Assembly (NCBI GenBank): GCA_900752845.1
Contig: CAADWU010000083.1
Location: 1-19,076 of the forward strand
Direction: 5' to 3'
Source: Candidatus Gastranaerophilales bacterium
Lineage (GTDB): Bacteria; Cyanobacteriota; Vampirovibrionia; Gastranaerophilales; Gastranaerophilaceae
DNA length: 19,076 nt
How positions within the stretch are numbered: position 1 is the stretch's first letter; every line of letters begins with the position of its first letter. The position numbers were made by a program, and so were the translations under genes. A model generated the notes under the pieces. That model did no database searches and was not told the DNA's origin. It saw only the letters and a list, made by a program, of their open reading frames with translations. Shown here one piece after another: positions 7,750-13,244 of this stretch.

Positions 7750-8958
7750 CTATAGAGGTTTTAAAGAATCTCTGTAAATAGCTTCTACAACATCTCTGCC
7801 GTTTCCTGACGGTGCAATGTCTAAAAGCCCTGCAAGAGAAGGTGTTGTGTAAACAAGGTCAACAAGTTTTTCAACATCAGCTTCAGTAAATCCTTCGTCT
7901 TCAAGTTTTTGAGAAACGTCTACGGATTGAAGCCAGCTTTGAACTTCTTTTGCTGCTTTATCAGCTTCTGAAGCATCCCCTCTTAATCCCGGGGCAATAG
8001 GAGCAAGAATATCAGCCAATACATGCGGTCTGTCTTTGTAAATTGTTTTTACAACCGCAGGTAAAAGGATTGCAAGACCCAAACCATGAGATAACTCAGG
8101 TTTAACCGCACTTAGAGGGTGTTCCAAAGCGTGTGTATAATGCAATAAACCGTTATCAAAACTTACACCGCCCATCATTGCAGCGTATGCAAGGAAGTAA
8201 CGAGCTTCTAAATCATCAGGATTTGCAATGGCTTTCGGTAAGTATTTTGCAACAAGTTCAATAACCTGCTTAGCAAGGCTTATTGAATAAGGCGATGCAA
8301 CCGTTGAAGTTGCAGCTTCTACAACGTGGTTAACAGCATCAATTGAAACGTATCTTGTTTGTTTAGGCGACAATTTAGTCATTAACTGAGGATCATCAAT
8401 TGCAAACATAGGATAAATACAATCGTATGCAATTGCAGGTTTGAAGTTCTTTTCAAGATTAGTAACAACCGCAAATCTGTTTGTTTCAGTACCTGTACCG
8501 TGAGTTAAGTTAATAGATACGATAGGAGCAGCTTTTTCAGGTGCAAATTCAAAATCGTAAATATTTTCAGCAGTTTTTTCAGGATATTCAAGCAGGATTG
8601 CAACTGATTTTCCTGCATCTGTCGGAGAACCGCCGCCGATTGCAATAACAGCTTTAGCACCGAAATCTTTTGCCATTTTGGCAGCTTCGTTTACGTGAAC
8701 CGTTGTAGGGTTTGGAGTAACCTGATCATAATTAATATATCCGATACCGTTATCTTTCAAAGCTTTTTCAACATAATCCCATGCTCCCGTAGCTTTGTAA
8801 GCGTTTCTGCCTGACATAACGATAACCTTATCTATGCCTTTAGTTTTTAAAACACGAGCAATATCATCAATTTTTTTGATAGCTCCGACACCAAAATAAA
8901 CATTTGTTCTTGTGCGGATTTCAACAACTTGATTAATATCAATATCTTTTTCCCACAT
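7750..8958 (-). CDS. Iron-containing alcohol dehydrogenase (group III)
   Basis: 402 residues from the ATG at 8958, chosen because AAAGGAG lies eight bases before it; an in-frame ATG six codons earlier has no ribosome site. Residues 1-190 form the NAD(P)-binding half with the GGGSPTDAGK motif at about 108-117; residues 195-402 are the helical metal half. Metal ligands are visible: Asp207 and His211 (DAVNH), His276 (HALEHP) and His291 (SHGLGLAILLP), with His280 also conserved. The family reduces aldehydes or oxidises alcohols and diols in fermentation; butanol/1,3-propanediol/lactaldehyde-type enzymes look alike, so the substrate is open. It stands alone between a regulated promoter with a 21-bp palindrome and a strong terminator, fitting a redox- or substrate-controlled fermentative function. 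Confidence 0.9.
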   Translation of the reverse strand: MWEKDIDINQVVEIRTRTNVYFGVGAIKKIDDIARVLKTKGIDKVIVMSGRNAYKATGAWDYVEKALKDNGIGYINYDQVTPNPTTVHVNEAAKMAKDFGAKAVIAIGGGSPTDAGKSVAILLEYPEKTAENIYDFEFAPEKAAPIVSINLTHGTGTETNRFAVVTNLEKNFKPAIAYDCIYPMFAIDDPQLMTKLSPKQTRYVSIDAVNHVVEAATSTVASPYSISLAKQVIELVAKYLPKAIANPDDLEARYFLAYAAMMGGVSFDNGLLHYTHALEHPLSAVKPELSHGLGLAILLPAVVKTIYKDRPHVLADILAPIAPGLRGDASEADKAAKEVQSWLQSVDVSQKLEDEGFTEADVEKLVDLVYTTPSLAGLLDIAPSGNGRDVVEAIYRDSLKPL

Positions 8959-8993
8959 GCTAAACTCTCCTTTCAATAAACTTATTCAATGAC

Positions 8994-9022
8994 ATTATCA
9001 GACAAAAAATTTTTGTTTGCAA
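8994..9022 (-). promoter_or_regulatory. Promoter of the iron alcohol dehydrogenase
   Basis: Minus strand TTGCAA (9022-9017), 17-nt spacer, GATAAT (8999-8994). The transcript would start near 8987 and carry the AAAGGAG site. The -35 box lies in the centre of the palindrome at 9011-9031. Confidence 0.6.
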
Positions 9023-9031
9023 CAAACAAAA
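9011..9031. promoter_or_regulatory. 21-bp perfect palindrome over the adh -35 box
   Basis: Half-site TTTTGTTTG (9011-9019), 3-bp centre CAA, and the exact inverse complement CAAACAAAA (9023-9031). Position over the -35 element suggests a repressor site. Redox regulator Rex often controls such genes, but its sites have TTGTGAA-like half-sites with a 4-bp centre, so this is not a clean Rex site. A second short palindrome of A and T runs (9003-9015) adjoins it. Confidence 0.55.
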
Positions 9032-9158
9032 TACATTCACTAAATGATTTATTAATACAAAAAAACGATATATTATTAAATTAAAGGGTAAGCCCGACTG
9101 CTCAGCTTTCATGGAACAAACTGAAAATTTGTCAGAACATTGAAAGGGGGTGGTAAGT

Positions 9159-9233
9159 TTGATTTTCACAATAAGTGAAAAAGCACTAATATTAATCTTG
9201 TTAATAATATTAGCGCTTAAATTCAAACAATAA
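9159..9233 (+). CDS. Possible 24-aa hydrophobic peptide, holin-like/type I toxin-like
   Basis: A TTG start (9159) follows a very strong ribosome site, GAAAGGGGGTGG, at five bases. The peptide begins with a polar part, IFTISEKA, then about a dozen Leu/Ile/Ala residues and a basic end, KFKQ. This shape, a non-ATG start and an extreme ribosome site resemble the tiny holin-like toxins of Firmicutes (Hol_Tox, TxpA/BsrG type), which act at the inner membrane. An in-frame GTG at 9150 would add three residues. A 10-codon ORF (9111-9143, MEQTENLSEH) ends just before the ribosome site. The minus-strand RNA described at 9178-9366 is fully antisense to most of it. No search could be made, and the coding sequence also doubles as a terminator hairpin, so it may be a coincidence. 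Confidence 0.35.
   Translation: MIFTISEKALILILLIILALKFKQ
9178..9218 (-). terminator. Rho-independent terminator of the minus-strand RNA
   Basis: On the minus strand a 13-bp stem (AGCGCTAATATTA, 9217-9205, with TAATATTAGTGCT, 9194-9182, one G-U pair, 10-nt loop) is followed by five T. The wobble pair is only possible in the minus-strand RNA; the plus strand would have an A-C mismatch, which favours the minus reading. Confidence 0.6.
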
Positions 9234-9366
9234 GGGGCTTTTAAAGTGCGGACTGCAATCCGCTGGTCGGATTATTCGGGTTGTCGCCGGAGTAACGTCC
9301 GGCTCCATCTCACGGGCTGGGTTCGCTATCGCTCACACGGCGCCCTACCGAAAATCCTCCGCCCTT
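9178..9366 (-). ncRNA. Candidate structured RNA, about 189 nt, GC-rich 5' part
   Basis: A consensus promoter, a start near 9366 and a terminator at 9218-9178 frame the RNA. The 5' 130 nt are GC-rich in an AT-rich genome and fold well. AAGGGC (9366-9361) can pair with GCCCCTT (9238-9232). GGATTTTCGG pairs with CCGAATAATCC (10 bp, one bulge; roughly 9359-9350 with 9280-9270). GCCGGA pairs with TCCGGC around a 6-nt loop (about 9303-9286). GCGGAT pairs with GTCCGC around a UGCA tetraloop (9263-9248), using a U-G pair that the plus strand cannot make. It does not match the consensus of SRP RNA, 6S, tmRNA, RNase P RNA or the common riboswitches as far as I can recall. It overlaps the hydrophobic ORF at 9159-9233 in antisense, so it could be an antitoxin RNA, or a stand-alone RNA or repeat element. 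Confidence 0.5.
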
Positions 9367-9372
9367 TTCTAT

Positions 9373-9400
9373 ATTATAACTCATTTTTTCAAAAATTCAA
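9373..9400 (-). promoter_or_regulatory. Promoter of the minus-strand structured RNA
   Basis: Minus strand TTGAAT (9400-9395), 16-nt spacer, perfect TATAAT (9378-9373). It starts six bases after the stop codon of the HTH gene at 9407 and points straight into the GC-rich island. Confidence 0.65.
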
Positions 9401-9406
9401 GAGTTG

Positions 9407-9616
9407 TTATTTTATTTTTTTAAACTCGATTTCATAACCCAGCACCCCTGCAAGAAACTGAACTTCGTCATATTTCATTGAGTTCCTGTTTAGCTTTTGG
9501 GAGATACTATACTGAGTTATACTTTTGCCTGCAATCTGACTTGCCATATCAGCAAGCTGTTTGATTGTCTTATTTTCTTCCAATAACAATTTTCTTAAGT
9601 CTTTATTAGCACTCAT
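9407..9616 (-). CDS. Small HTH (Cro/C1-like) regulator
   Basis: 69 residues. The arrangement of DLRKLLLEENKTIKQLADMA (helices 1-2), then ITQYSISQKLNRNSM (recognition helix area) and a final YDEVQFLAGVLGYEIEF fits a compact XRE/Cro-type helix-turn-helix domain with nothing else attached. Such proteins bind operators as dimers; phage repressors, restriction controllers and antitoxins are examples. There is no ribosome site: TATAAT ends six bases before the ATG, so it is probably translated from a leaderless mRNA. Its promoter shares the -35 region with the divergent gene at 9736, and a 14-bp inverted repeat lies between, suggesting it controls that gene. It lies directly upstream of the structured-RNA promoter. 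Confidence 0.7.
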   Translation of the reverse strand: MSANKDLRKLLLEENKTIKQLADMASQIAGKSITQYSISQKLNRNSMKYDEVQFLAGVLGYEIEFKKIK

Positions 9617-9622
9617 ATATCA

Positions 9623-9652
9623 ATTATATATTTATAAAATTATTATTGACAA
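9623..9652 (-). promoter_or_regulatory. Promoter of the HTH gene (leaderless type)
   Basis: Minus strand TTGTCA (9652-9647), 18-nt spacer, TATAAT (9628-9623), then six bases to the ATG at 9616. Confidence 0.6.
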
Positions 9653-9674
9653 TTAAAAATTATTCTGTTATTAT
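9646..9674 (+). promoter_or_regulatory. Promoter of the 58-aa protein gene
   Basis: Perfect TTGACA (9646-9651), 17-nt spacer, TATTAT (9669-9674). The -35 boxes of this and the divergent HTH promoter overlap by five bases (9647-9651). The expected start near 9681 falls in the left arm of the inverted repeat 9672-9717. Confidence 0.65.
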
Positions 9675-9717
9675 TTAAATCGTTTTTAATTTAATCATAT
9701 TATAAACGATTTAAATA
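9672..9717. promoter_or_regulatory. 14-bp inverted repeat, probable operator
   Basis: TATTTAAATCGTTT (9672-9685) and its exact inverse complement (9704-9717) with an 18-nt spacer. The left arm overlaps the -10 box and start of the plus-strand promoter. A dimeric HTH protein, most simply the one encoded at 9407-9616, is the obvious candidate to bind. In RNA the arms could also pair, but only part would be transcribed. Confidence 0.6.
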
Positions 9718-9735
9718 TATTAAGAAAGGTTAATT

Positions 9736-9912
9736 ATGTGCACTGATAAAGAAAAGTTTGCAATCATAGAATATGAAATGCTTTATATTGAAGCCATAAA
9801 TAAAGTGCTTTATGACGCAATTACGCATACCGAAATCAGCAACGACGGAGATTATCTCTCATTGCTTGAATTACAAAATAAATCCATTGACAAAGTTACA
9901 GAACTTTTTTAA
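9736..9912 (+). CDS. Small acidic helical protein of unknown function
   Basis: 58 residues, ribosome site AAAGG seven bases before the ATG and a consensus promoter upstream, so it is very likely real although short. Sequence begins MCTDKEKFAIIEYEMLYIEA; it looks like two amphipathic helices (residues about 5-30 and 38-58) joined by a polar turn rich in Asn/Asp/Gly. There is no membrane segment and no known motif. Its divergent position to an HTH regulator mimics the 4698-4919 / 5037-5189 pair, where another small helical protein faces a ribbon-helix-helix gene. Both could be accessory modules of phage or toxin-antitoxin origin; unproven. Its last 17 bases overlap the convergent sugar-nucleotide gene. 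Confidence 0.65.
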   Translation: MCTDKEKFAIIEYEMLYIEAINKVLYDAITHTEISNDGDYLSLLELQNKSIDKVTELF

Positions 9913-10825
9913 AGTATTCAATCGTTTTTAACAAACCGTCACGTACTTGTATAGTCGGCTCGTAACCCAGTTTTTCTTTTGCCAAAGTCAAATCAGGACG
10001 GCGCTGACAAGGATCATCGGACGGAAGAGGTTTAAACACTATATTTGATTTTGAACCTGACAACTCTATTATCATTTTTGCAAGCTCAAGAATTGTATAC
10101 TCACCGTCGTTTCCTACATTCACAGGACCCATAAAGTCCTCTGTGTTCATCAATGTAATCATTCCACGCACCAGATCATCAACATAGCAGAATGAACGGG
10201 TTTGAGAACCGTTTCCGTATATTGTTATATCCTCGTTTTTCAAAGCCTGTAAAATAAAGTTTGAAACAACTCTGCCATCGTTTTCAGCCATTCGTGGTCC
10301 GTATGTATTGAAAATTCTGATAATTCTGATATCAACATTATGCTGCCTGTGATAATCCATCATCAAGGCTTCTGCTACACGTTTTCCCTCGTCATAACAG
10401 CTCCTTAAGCCTATAGGGTTAACGTTACCCCAATAATCTTCTCTTTGCGGGTGAACAACAGGATCGCCGTAAACCTCACTTGTAGATGCCTGCAAAATTC
10501 TGGCTTTTGTTTCATCAGCCAAATCAAGCATATTTGTAACACCGAGAACGTTGGTTTTAATAGTTTTTATAGCGTTGTACTGGTAATGAATAGGGCTTGC
10601 AGGACAGGCAAGGTTATAAATTTGGTCAACTTCAAGTATAATCGGCTCGATTATATCATGCCTTATAAGCTCAAATTCTTTGTTATCCAAAAGATGTTCT
10701 ATATTCTTTCTTGAACCGGTAAAAAAGTTATCAAGACAGATAACGTGATTGCCCTGCTCCAAAAGTTTTTCGGATAAGTGTGAACCTATAAAACCGGCTC
10801 CGCCTGTAATTAAAATATTTTTCAT
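9896..10825 (-). CDS. UDP-glucuronate decarboxylase-like (UDP-xylose synthase) NAD-dependent SDR
   Basis: 309 residues, the full length of this extended short-chain dehydrogenase group. The nucleotide-binding GGAGFIG lies at 8-14, ASTSEVYGDP at about 113-122, and the catalytic YDEGK (Tyr144, Lys148) follows. The stretches NLACPASPIHYQYNAIKTIK and YWGNVNPIGLRSCYDEGKR are characteristic of UXS rather than of dTDP-glucose dehydratase or GalE. Family role: oxidise UDP-glucuronate at C4, lose CO2 and reduce to UDP-xylose, feeding envelope or exopolysaccharide synthesis in the cytosol. Ribosome site GAGGG is five bases before the ATG. It lies downstream of pgk behind a terminator, so readthrough or a weak own promoter must drive it. 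No other sugar genes are in the window. Confidence 0.85.
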   Translation of the reverse strand: MKNILITGGAGFIGSHLSEKLLEQGNHVICLDNFFTGSRKNIEHLLDNKEFELIRHDIIEPIILEVDQIYNLACPASPIHYQYNAIKTIKTNVLGVTNMLDLADETKARILQASTSEVYGDPVVHPQREDYWGNVNPIGLRSCYDEGKRVAEALMMDYHRQHNVDIRIIRIFNTYGPRMAENDGRVVSNFILQALKNEDITIYGNGSQTRSFCYVDDLVRGMITLMNTEDFMGPVNVGNDGEYTILELAKMIIELSGSKSNIVFKPLPSDDPCQRRPDLTLAKEKLGYEPTIQVRDGLLKTIEYFKKVL

Positions 10826-10856
10826 AAAACCCTCATTCTTGAAATTATTTTATCAC

Positions 10857-10890
10857 AAAAAAAACACCCGCCAAAGACAGGTGTTTTTTA
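10857..10890 (-). terminator. Rho-independent terminator of pgk
   Basis: On the minus strand an ACACCTG arm pairs with CGGGTGT, one G-U pair included and extended by A-T pairs on the outside; the loop is 7 nt (10871-10877) and a run of T follows. It lies about 20 bases after the pgk stop. Confidence 0.88.
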
Positions 10891-10908
10891 TTTCGAAAAT
10901 AGTATTAA

Positions 10909-12111
10909 TTATTTATCATCTAATGCTGCAACGCCAGGTAATACTTTACCTTCAATAAATTCAAGAGAAGCTCCGCCGCCTGTTGAAACGTGAGTGAAGT
11001 CTTCTGCTTTAAAGAATTTTTTAGCTGCAGATACAGAGTCACCGCCGCCGATAACAGAAGTTGCACCGTTTTTAGTAGCTTCAACTACAGCTTCTAACAC
11101 AGCTTTTGTACCTTCAGCAAATTTAGGATTTTCAAATGCGCCTACAGGACCGTTCATCAAAATTGTTTTAGAATTTTTGATAACGTCTGCAAATGCTTTT
11201 CTTGAATCAGGACCTGCATCTACACCTTCAAATCCGTCAGGAATTTCATTGATTGCAACAAACTTGTTTGTTCCGTTTCCTGAGAAATCATCTGCTGCAA
11301 GAACGTCAGTAGCCATAATGATTTTAACACCTTTATCAGCTGCTTTCTTTTCAATAGCTTTTGCTACATCCATTTGATCGTCTTCACAAATTGAGTTACC
11401 GATTTTACCGCCGTTAGCTTTTACAAATGTATAAGCCATACCGCCGCCGATAATCAAGTTGTCAACTTTATCAATAAGGTTTTCTAAAACACCGATTTTA
11501 GAAGAAACTTTAGCACCGCCAACGATTGCAGTGAATGGTCTTTGAGGTTTATCAAGAGCTTCTGACAAGCATCTGATTTCTTTTTCCATTAACAAGCCTG
11601 AAACAGCAGGTTTTAAAACTTTAGCCAATTTAGCTGTTGAAGTGTGGTTTCTGTGAGCTGCACCAAATGCATCGTTAACATAGAAATCACCGAGTTTAGC
11701 CAATTCATTGGCAAAAGTCATATCATCATCTTTTGCTTCTTCAGCTTTGTAGTAACGGATGTTTTCCAATAATGCAACCTGACCGTCTTTTAAAGCTTCT
11801 AATTCTTTATCAGCACCTTCGCCTACAGGTGATTTTACAAATAAAACATCTTCACCCAAAACTTTAGACATATGTTTTGCAACAGGTTCTAAAGAAAATT
11901 CAGGGTTCCATTCGCCTTTTGGTCTTCCCAAGTGCGCCATTAATATAATTTTAGCTCCTTTTTCCTGCAAAGCTCTTACTGTAGGAATAATAGCCTGAAT
12001 TCTTGTATCATCGGTAACGTTTTTGTCTGCATCTAAAGGTACGTTTACGTCAACTCTTACAAGAGCACGTTTACCTTTAACATCACCTAAGTCTTTAATG
12101 GATTTTTTCAT
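10909..12111 (-). CDS. pgk: Phosphoglycerate kinase
   Basis: 400 residues, normal length for bacterial PGK. It transfers phosphate between 1,3-bisphosphoglycerate and ADP in glycolysis/gluconeogenesis in the cytosol. The N-terminal substrate domain shows RVDVNVP (Arg19, Asp21, Asn23), DDTR with Arg37 and HLGRPKG at 60-66. FVNDAFGAAHRNHTS lies in the middle. The C-terminal nucleotide domain has KVSSKIGVLENL and the ATP-binding GGGDSVSAAKKF, plus STGGGASLE near the end. Ribosome site AAAGGAG precedes the ATG. It has its own promoter and terminator, and is not in a glycolytic operon here: its neighbours are a sugar-nucleotide enzyme and, divergently, a Skp-like gene. Confidence 0.97.
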   Translation of the reverse strand: MKKSIKDLGDVKGKRALVRVDVNVPLDADKNVTDDTRIQAIIPTVRALQEKGAKIILMAHLGRPKGEWNPEFSLEPVAKHMSKVLGEDVLFVKSPVGEGADKELEALKDGQVALLENIRYYKAEEAKDDDMTFANELAKLGDFYVNDAFGAAHRNHTSTAKLAKVLKPAVSGLLMEKEIRCLSEALDKPQRPFTAIVGGAKVSSKIGVLENLIDKVDNLIIGGGMAYTFVKANGGKIGNSICEDDQMDVAKAIEKKAADKGVKIIMATDVLAADDFSGNGTNKFVAINEIPDGFEGVDAGPDSRKAFADVIKNSKTILMNGPVGAFENPKFAEGTKAVLEAVVEATKNGATSVIGGGDSVSAAKKFFKAEDFTHVSTGGGASLEFIEGKVLPGVAALDDK

Positions 12112-12154
12112 AATTTTCTCTCCTTTTTAAAAATGAAATATTCATTGCAAAATC

Positions 12155-12183
12155 ATCATACAAAAAACATGAAATTAATCCAA
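12155..12183 (-). promoter_or_regulatory. Promoter of pgk
   Basis: Minus strand TTGGAT (12183-12178), 17-nt spacer, TATGAT (12160-12155). Start expected near 12148, giving a leader of about 37 nt with the AAAGGAG site. Confidence 0.6.
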
Positions 12184-12245
12184 GTAACCAATTAAAAATT
12201 TTATCTTTCATTTTAATCTTAAATCACTAAAGAAAGGATTTACTT

Positions 12246-12713
12246 ATGAAGAAAAAAATATTTGGAGCACTTATAGTGATAACAGCTTTTGTTGCAGGCT
12301 ATTCGATAAACAACATTGCTGTTTCAGGTACAAACCCTGATTATAAAGTAGCTATTGTAGATATTCAAAAAATTGTTTCAAATTCTTCTGAAATTAAGGC
12401 ATTAAAAACTGATCAGGAAAAACAGGTTCAGGCTATGCAGGCAACAATTGACAAGGCAAGAGCAGAAATTTCCAAAGAAAAAGATCCTGCTAAAATTGCA
12501 CAGCTGGAAGAAAAATACAGAAATGAAATCAACCAGCAAAAGCTTGCACTTGATACATCTTATAACAGTAAATTAACAGCAATTGACAACAAGATTAAAA
12601 CTGCTGTTATTGAAAAAGCCCGCAGCATGAACTACAACATTGTACTGCCTAAAAACACTGTTTTGTATGGCGGAGATGATATAACCGATCAGGTTTCAAC
12701 AATAATTAAATAG
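12246..12713 (+). CDS. Skp/OmpH-like periplasmic protein
   Basis: 155 residues, ribosome site GAAAGGA. Begins with a basic start and a hydrophobic segment (residues about 4-22) that is a signal peptide or membrane anchor. KVAIVDIQKIV at about 34-44 matches the first strand of the OmpH family, followed by a long charged coiled-coil (about 50-125) and a closing RSMNYNIVLPKNTVLYGGDDIT segment split over the last strands, all in the order of the Skp fold. Skp trimers hold unfolded outer-membrane proteins in the periplasm, so an outer membrane is implied. The usual neighbours bamA and lpxD are absent here. No obvious consensus promoter; the gene diverges from pgk. Confidence 0.8.
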   Translation: MKKKIFGALIVITAFVAGYSINNIAVSGTNPDYKVAIVDIQKIVSNSSEIKALKTDQEKQVQAMQATIDKARAEISKEKDPAKIAQLEEKYRNEINQQKLALDTSYNSKLTAIDNKIKTAVIEKARSMNYNIVLPKNTVLYGGDDITDQVSTIIK

Positions 12714-12728
12714 ATTTATCAGCCGTTA

Positions 12729-13169
12729 TTATCTTTGGAGAATATTAATCATTATGGAGTTTCCGGTTCTGTAATTTTCTTTCCAAACCTGACGGCTGAT
12801 TTGTTTTTTCTGCTTGTCTATATTATATAATTCATTGTCAAATAATTGCTTGGATTTCACATTTTCATAGCAGGCAGGTTTAAATTCATTATTCATAAAT
12901 TCACATTCTGCTACAGCATCTTCAAAATCTGCACGTCTTTTTGCCCAGTAATTATAAATTTCCTGAGTAGCTTTTGTACCGTCCGGCCAGAACCATTTTA
13001 TTTCCTTGTATTGAGCATCTTCAAGCCCCAGAGGACAAAGCTCATTCCAAACAGGACGCTCAGAAACCTTAGGCATATTTATTATTTCGGAAGCGAATGC
13101 CGAATTAATACAAAAACCCAAGATTAAAACCCAATTAATCACTTTTTTTACGTTTTTACAACTATTCAT
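12729..13169 (-). CDS. Unknown secreted protein with signal peptide
   Basis: 146 residues. Basic start, hydrophobic core VINWVLILGFCINSAFA and likely cleavage after residue 26 or so: a Sec signal peptide. Possibly a lipobox is absent, since the Cys in the core is not at a cleavage position. The mature part (about 120 residues) is rich in aromatics and Asp/Glu/Lys, with three Cys (in LCPLG, AECEF and PACYE), and has no motif I recognise. AGGA about six bases before the ATG, and a strong promoter upstream (TTGAAA, TATAAT), support the start. It converges on the Skp-like gene with 15 bases between stops and no terminator, and diverges from uvrC. Function unknown; periplasmic or outer-membrane location is inferred. 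Confidence 0.75.
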   Translation of the reverse strand: MNSCKNVKKVINWVLILGFCINSAFASEIINMPKVSERPVWNELCPLGLEDAQYKEIKWFWPDGTKATQEIYNYWAKRRADFEDAVAECEFMNNEFKPACYENVKSKQLFDNELYNIDKQKKQISRQVWKENYRTGNSIMINILQR

Positions 13170-13183
13170 ATAATCCTATTACT

Positions 13184-13211
13184 ATTATAATTATTTATAA
13201 GAATTTTTCAA
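13184..13211 (-). promoter_or_regulatory. Promoter of the secreted protein gene
   Basis: Minus strand TTGAAA (13211-13206), 16-nt spacer, perfect TATAAT (13189-13184), 14 bases before the ATG at 13169. Confidence 0.65.
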
Positions 13212-13228
13212 CCTCCGTTTGTTATATA

Positions 13229-13237
13229 TGTTATAAT
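13229..13237 (+). promoter_or_regulatory. Extended -10 promoter of uvrC (leaderless type)
   Basis: TGTTATAAT is a perfect extended -10 element, with no good -35. It ends seven bases before the ATG at 13245, and there is no ribosome site, so the mRNA would begin at the start codon. Confidence 0.55.
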
Positions 13238-13244
13238 AGAATTG

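Larger units (their letters stand above)
8959..9406. other. 448-bp region with no ordinary gene: adh control region plus structured antisense locus
   Basis: From left to right it holds the adh leader, promoter and palindrome (8959-9031), an AT-rich stretch with possible weak plus-strand -10 boxes (9032-9084), a possible mini-ORF (9111-9143) and a hydrophobic 24-codon ORF (9159-9233) on the plus strand. It then holds a GC-rich folded island (about 9234-9364) with promoter and terminator on the minus strand. The GC-rich part stands out sharply from its surroundings and has no convincing protein. Confidence 0.7.

Noticed and set aside
8994..9031. Rex operator
   Set aside because: Half-sites and 3-bp centre differ from the Rex consensus; left as an unassigned operator.
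9111..9143. 10-codon ORF as a gene of its own
   Set aside because: No ribosome site; kept only as a possible coupling element for the next ORF.
9246..9366. Group II intron, because the plus strand has GTGCG
   Set aside because: No domain V-like hairpin, no reverse transcriptase and too short.
9246..9437. 63-codon open frame with GTG start through the GC-rich island
   Set aside because: No ribosome site, composition driven by the folded GC-rich DNA, and it runs on through the promoter of the minus-strand RNA; more likely non-coding.
10994..11377. 127-codon open frame opposite pgk
   Set aside because: Shadow of a strongly conserved gene; no ribosome site or promoter.
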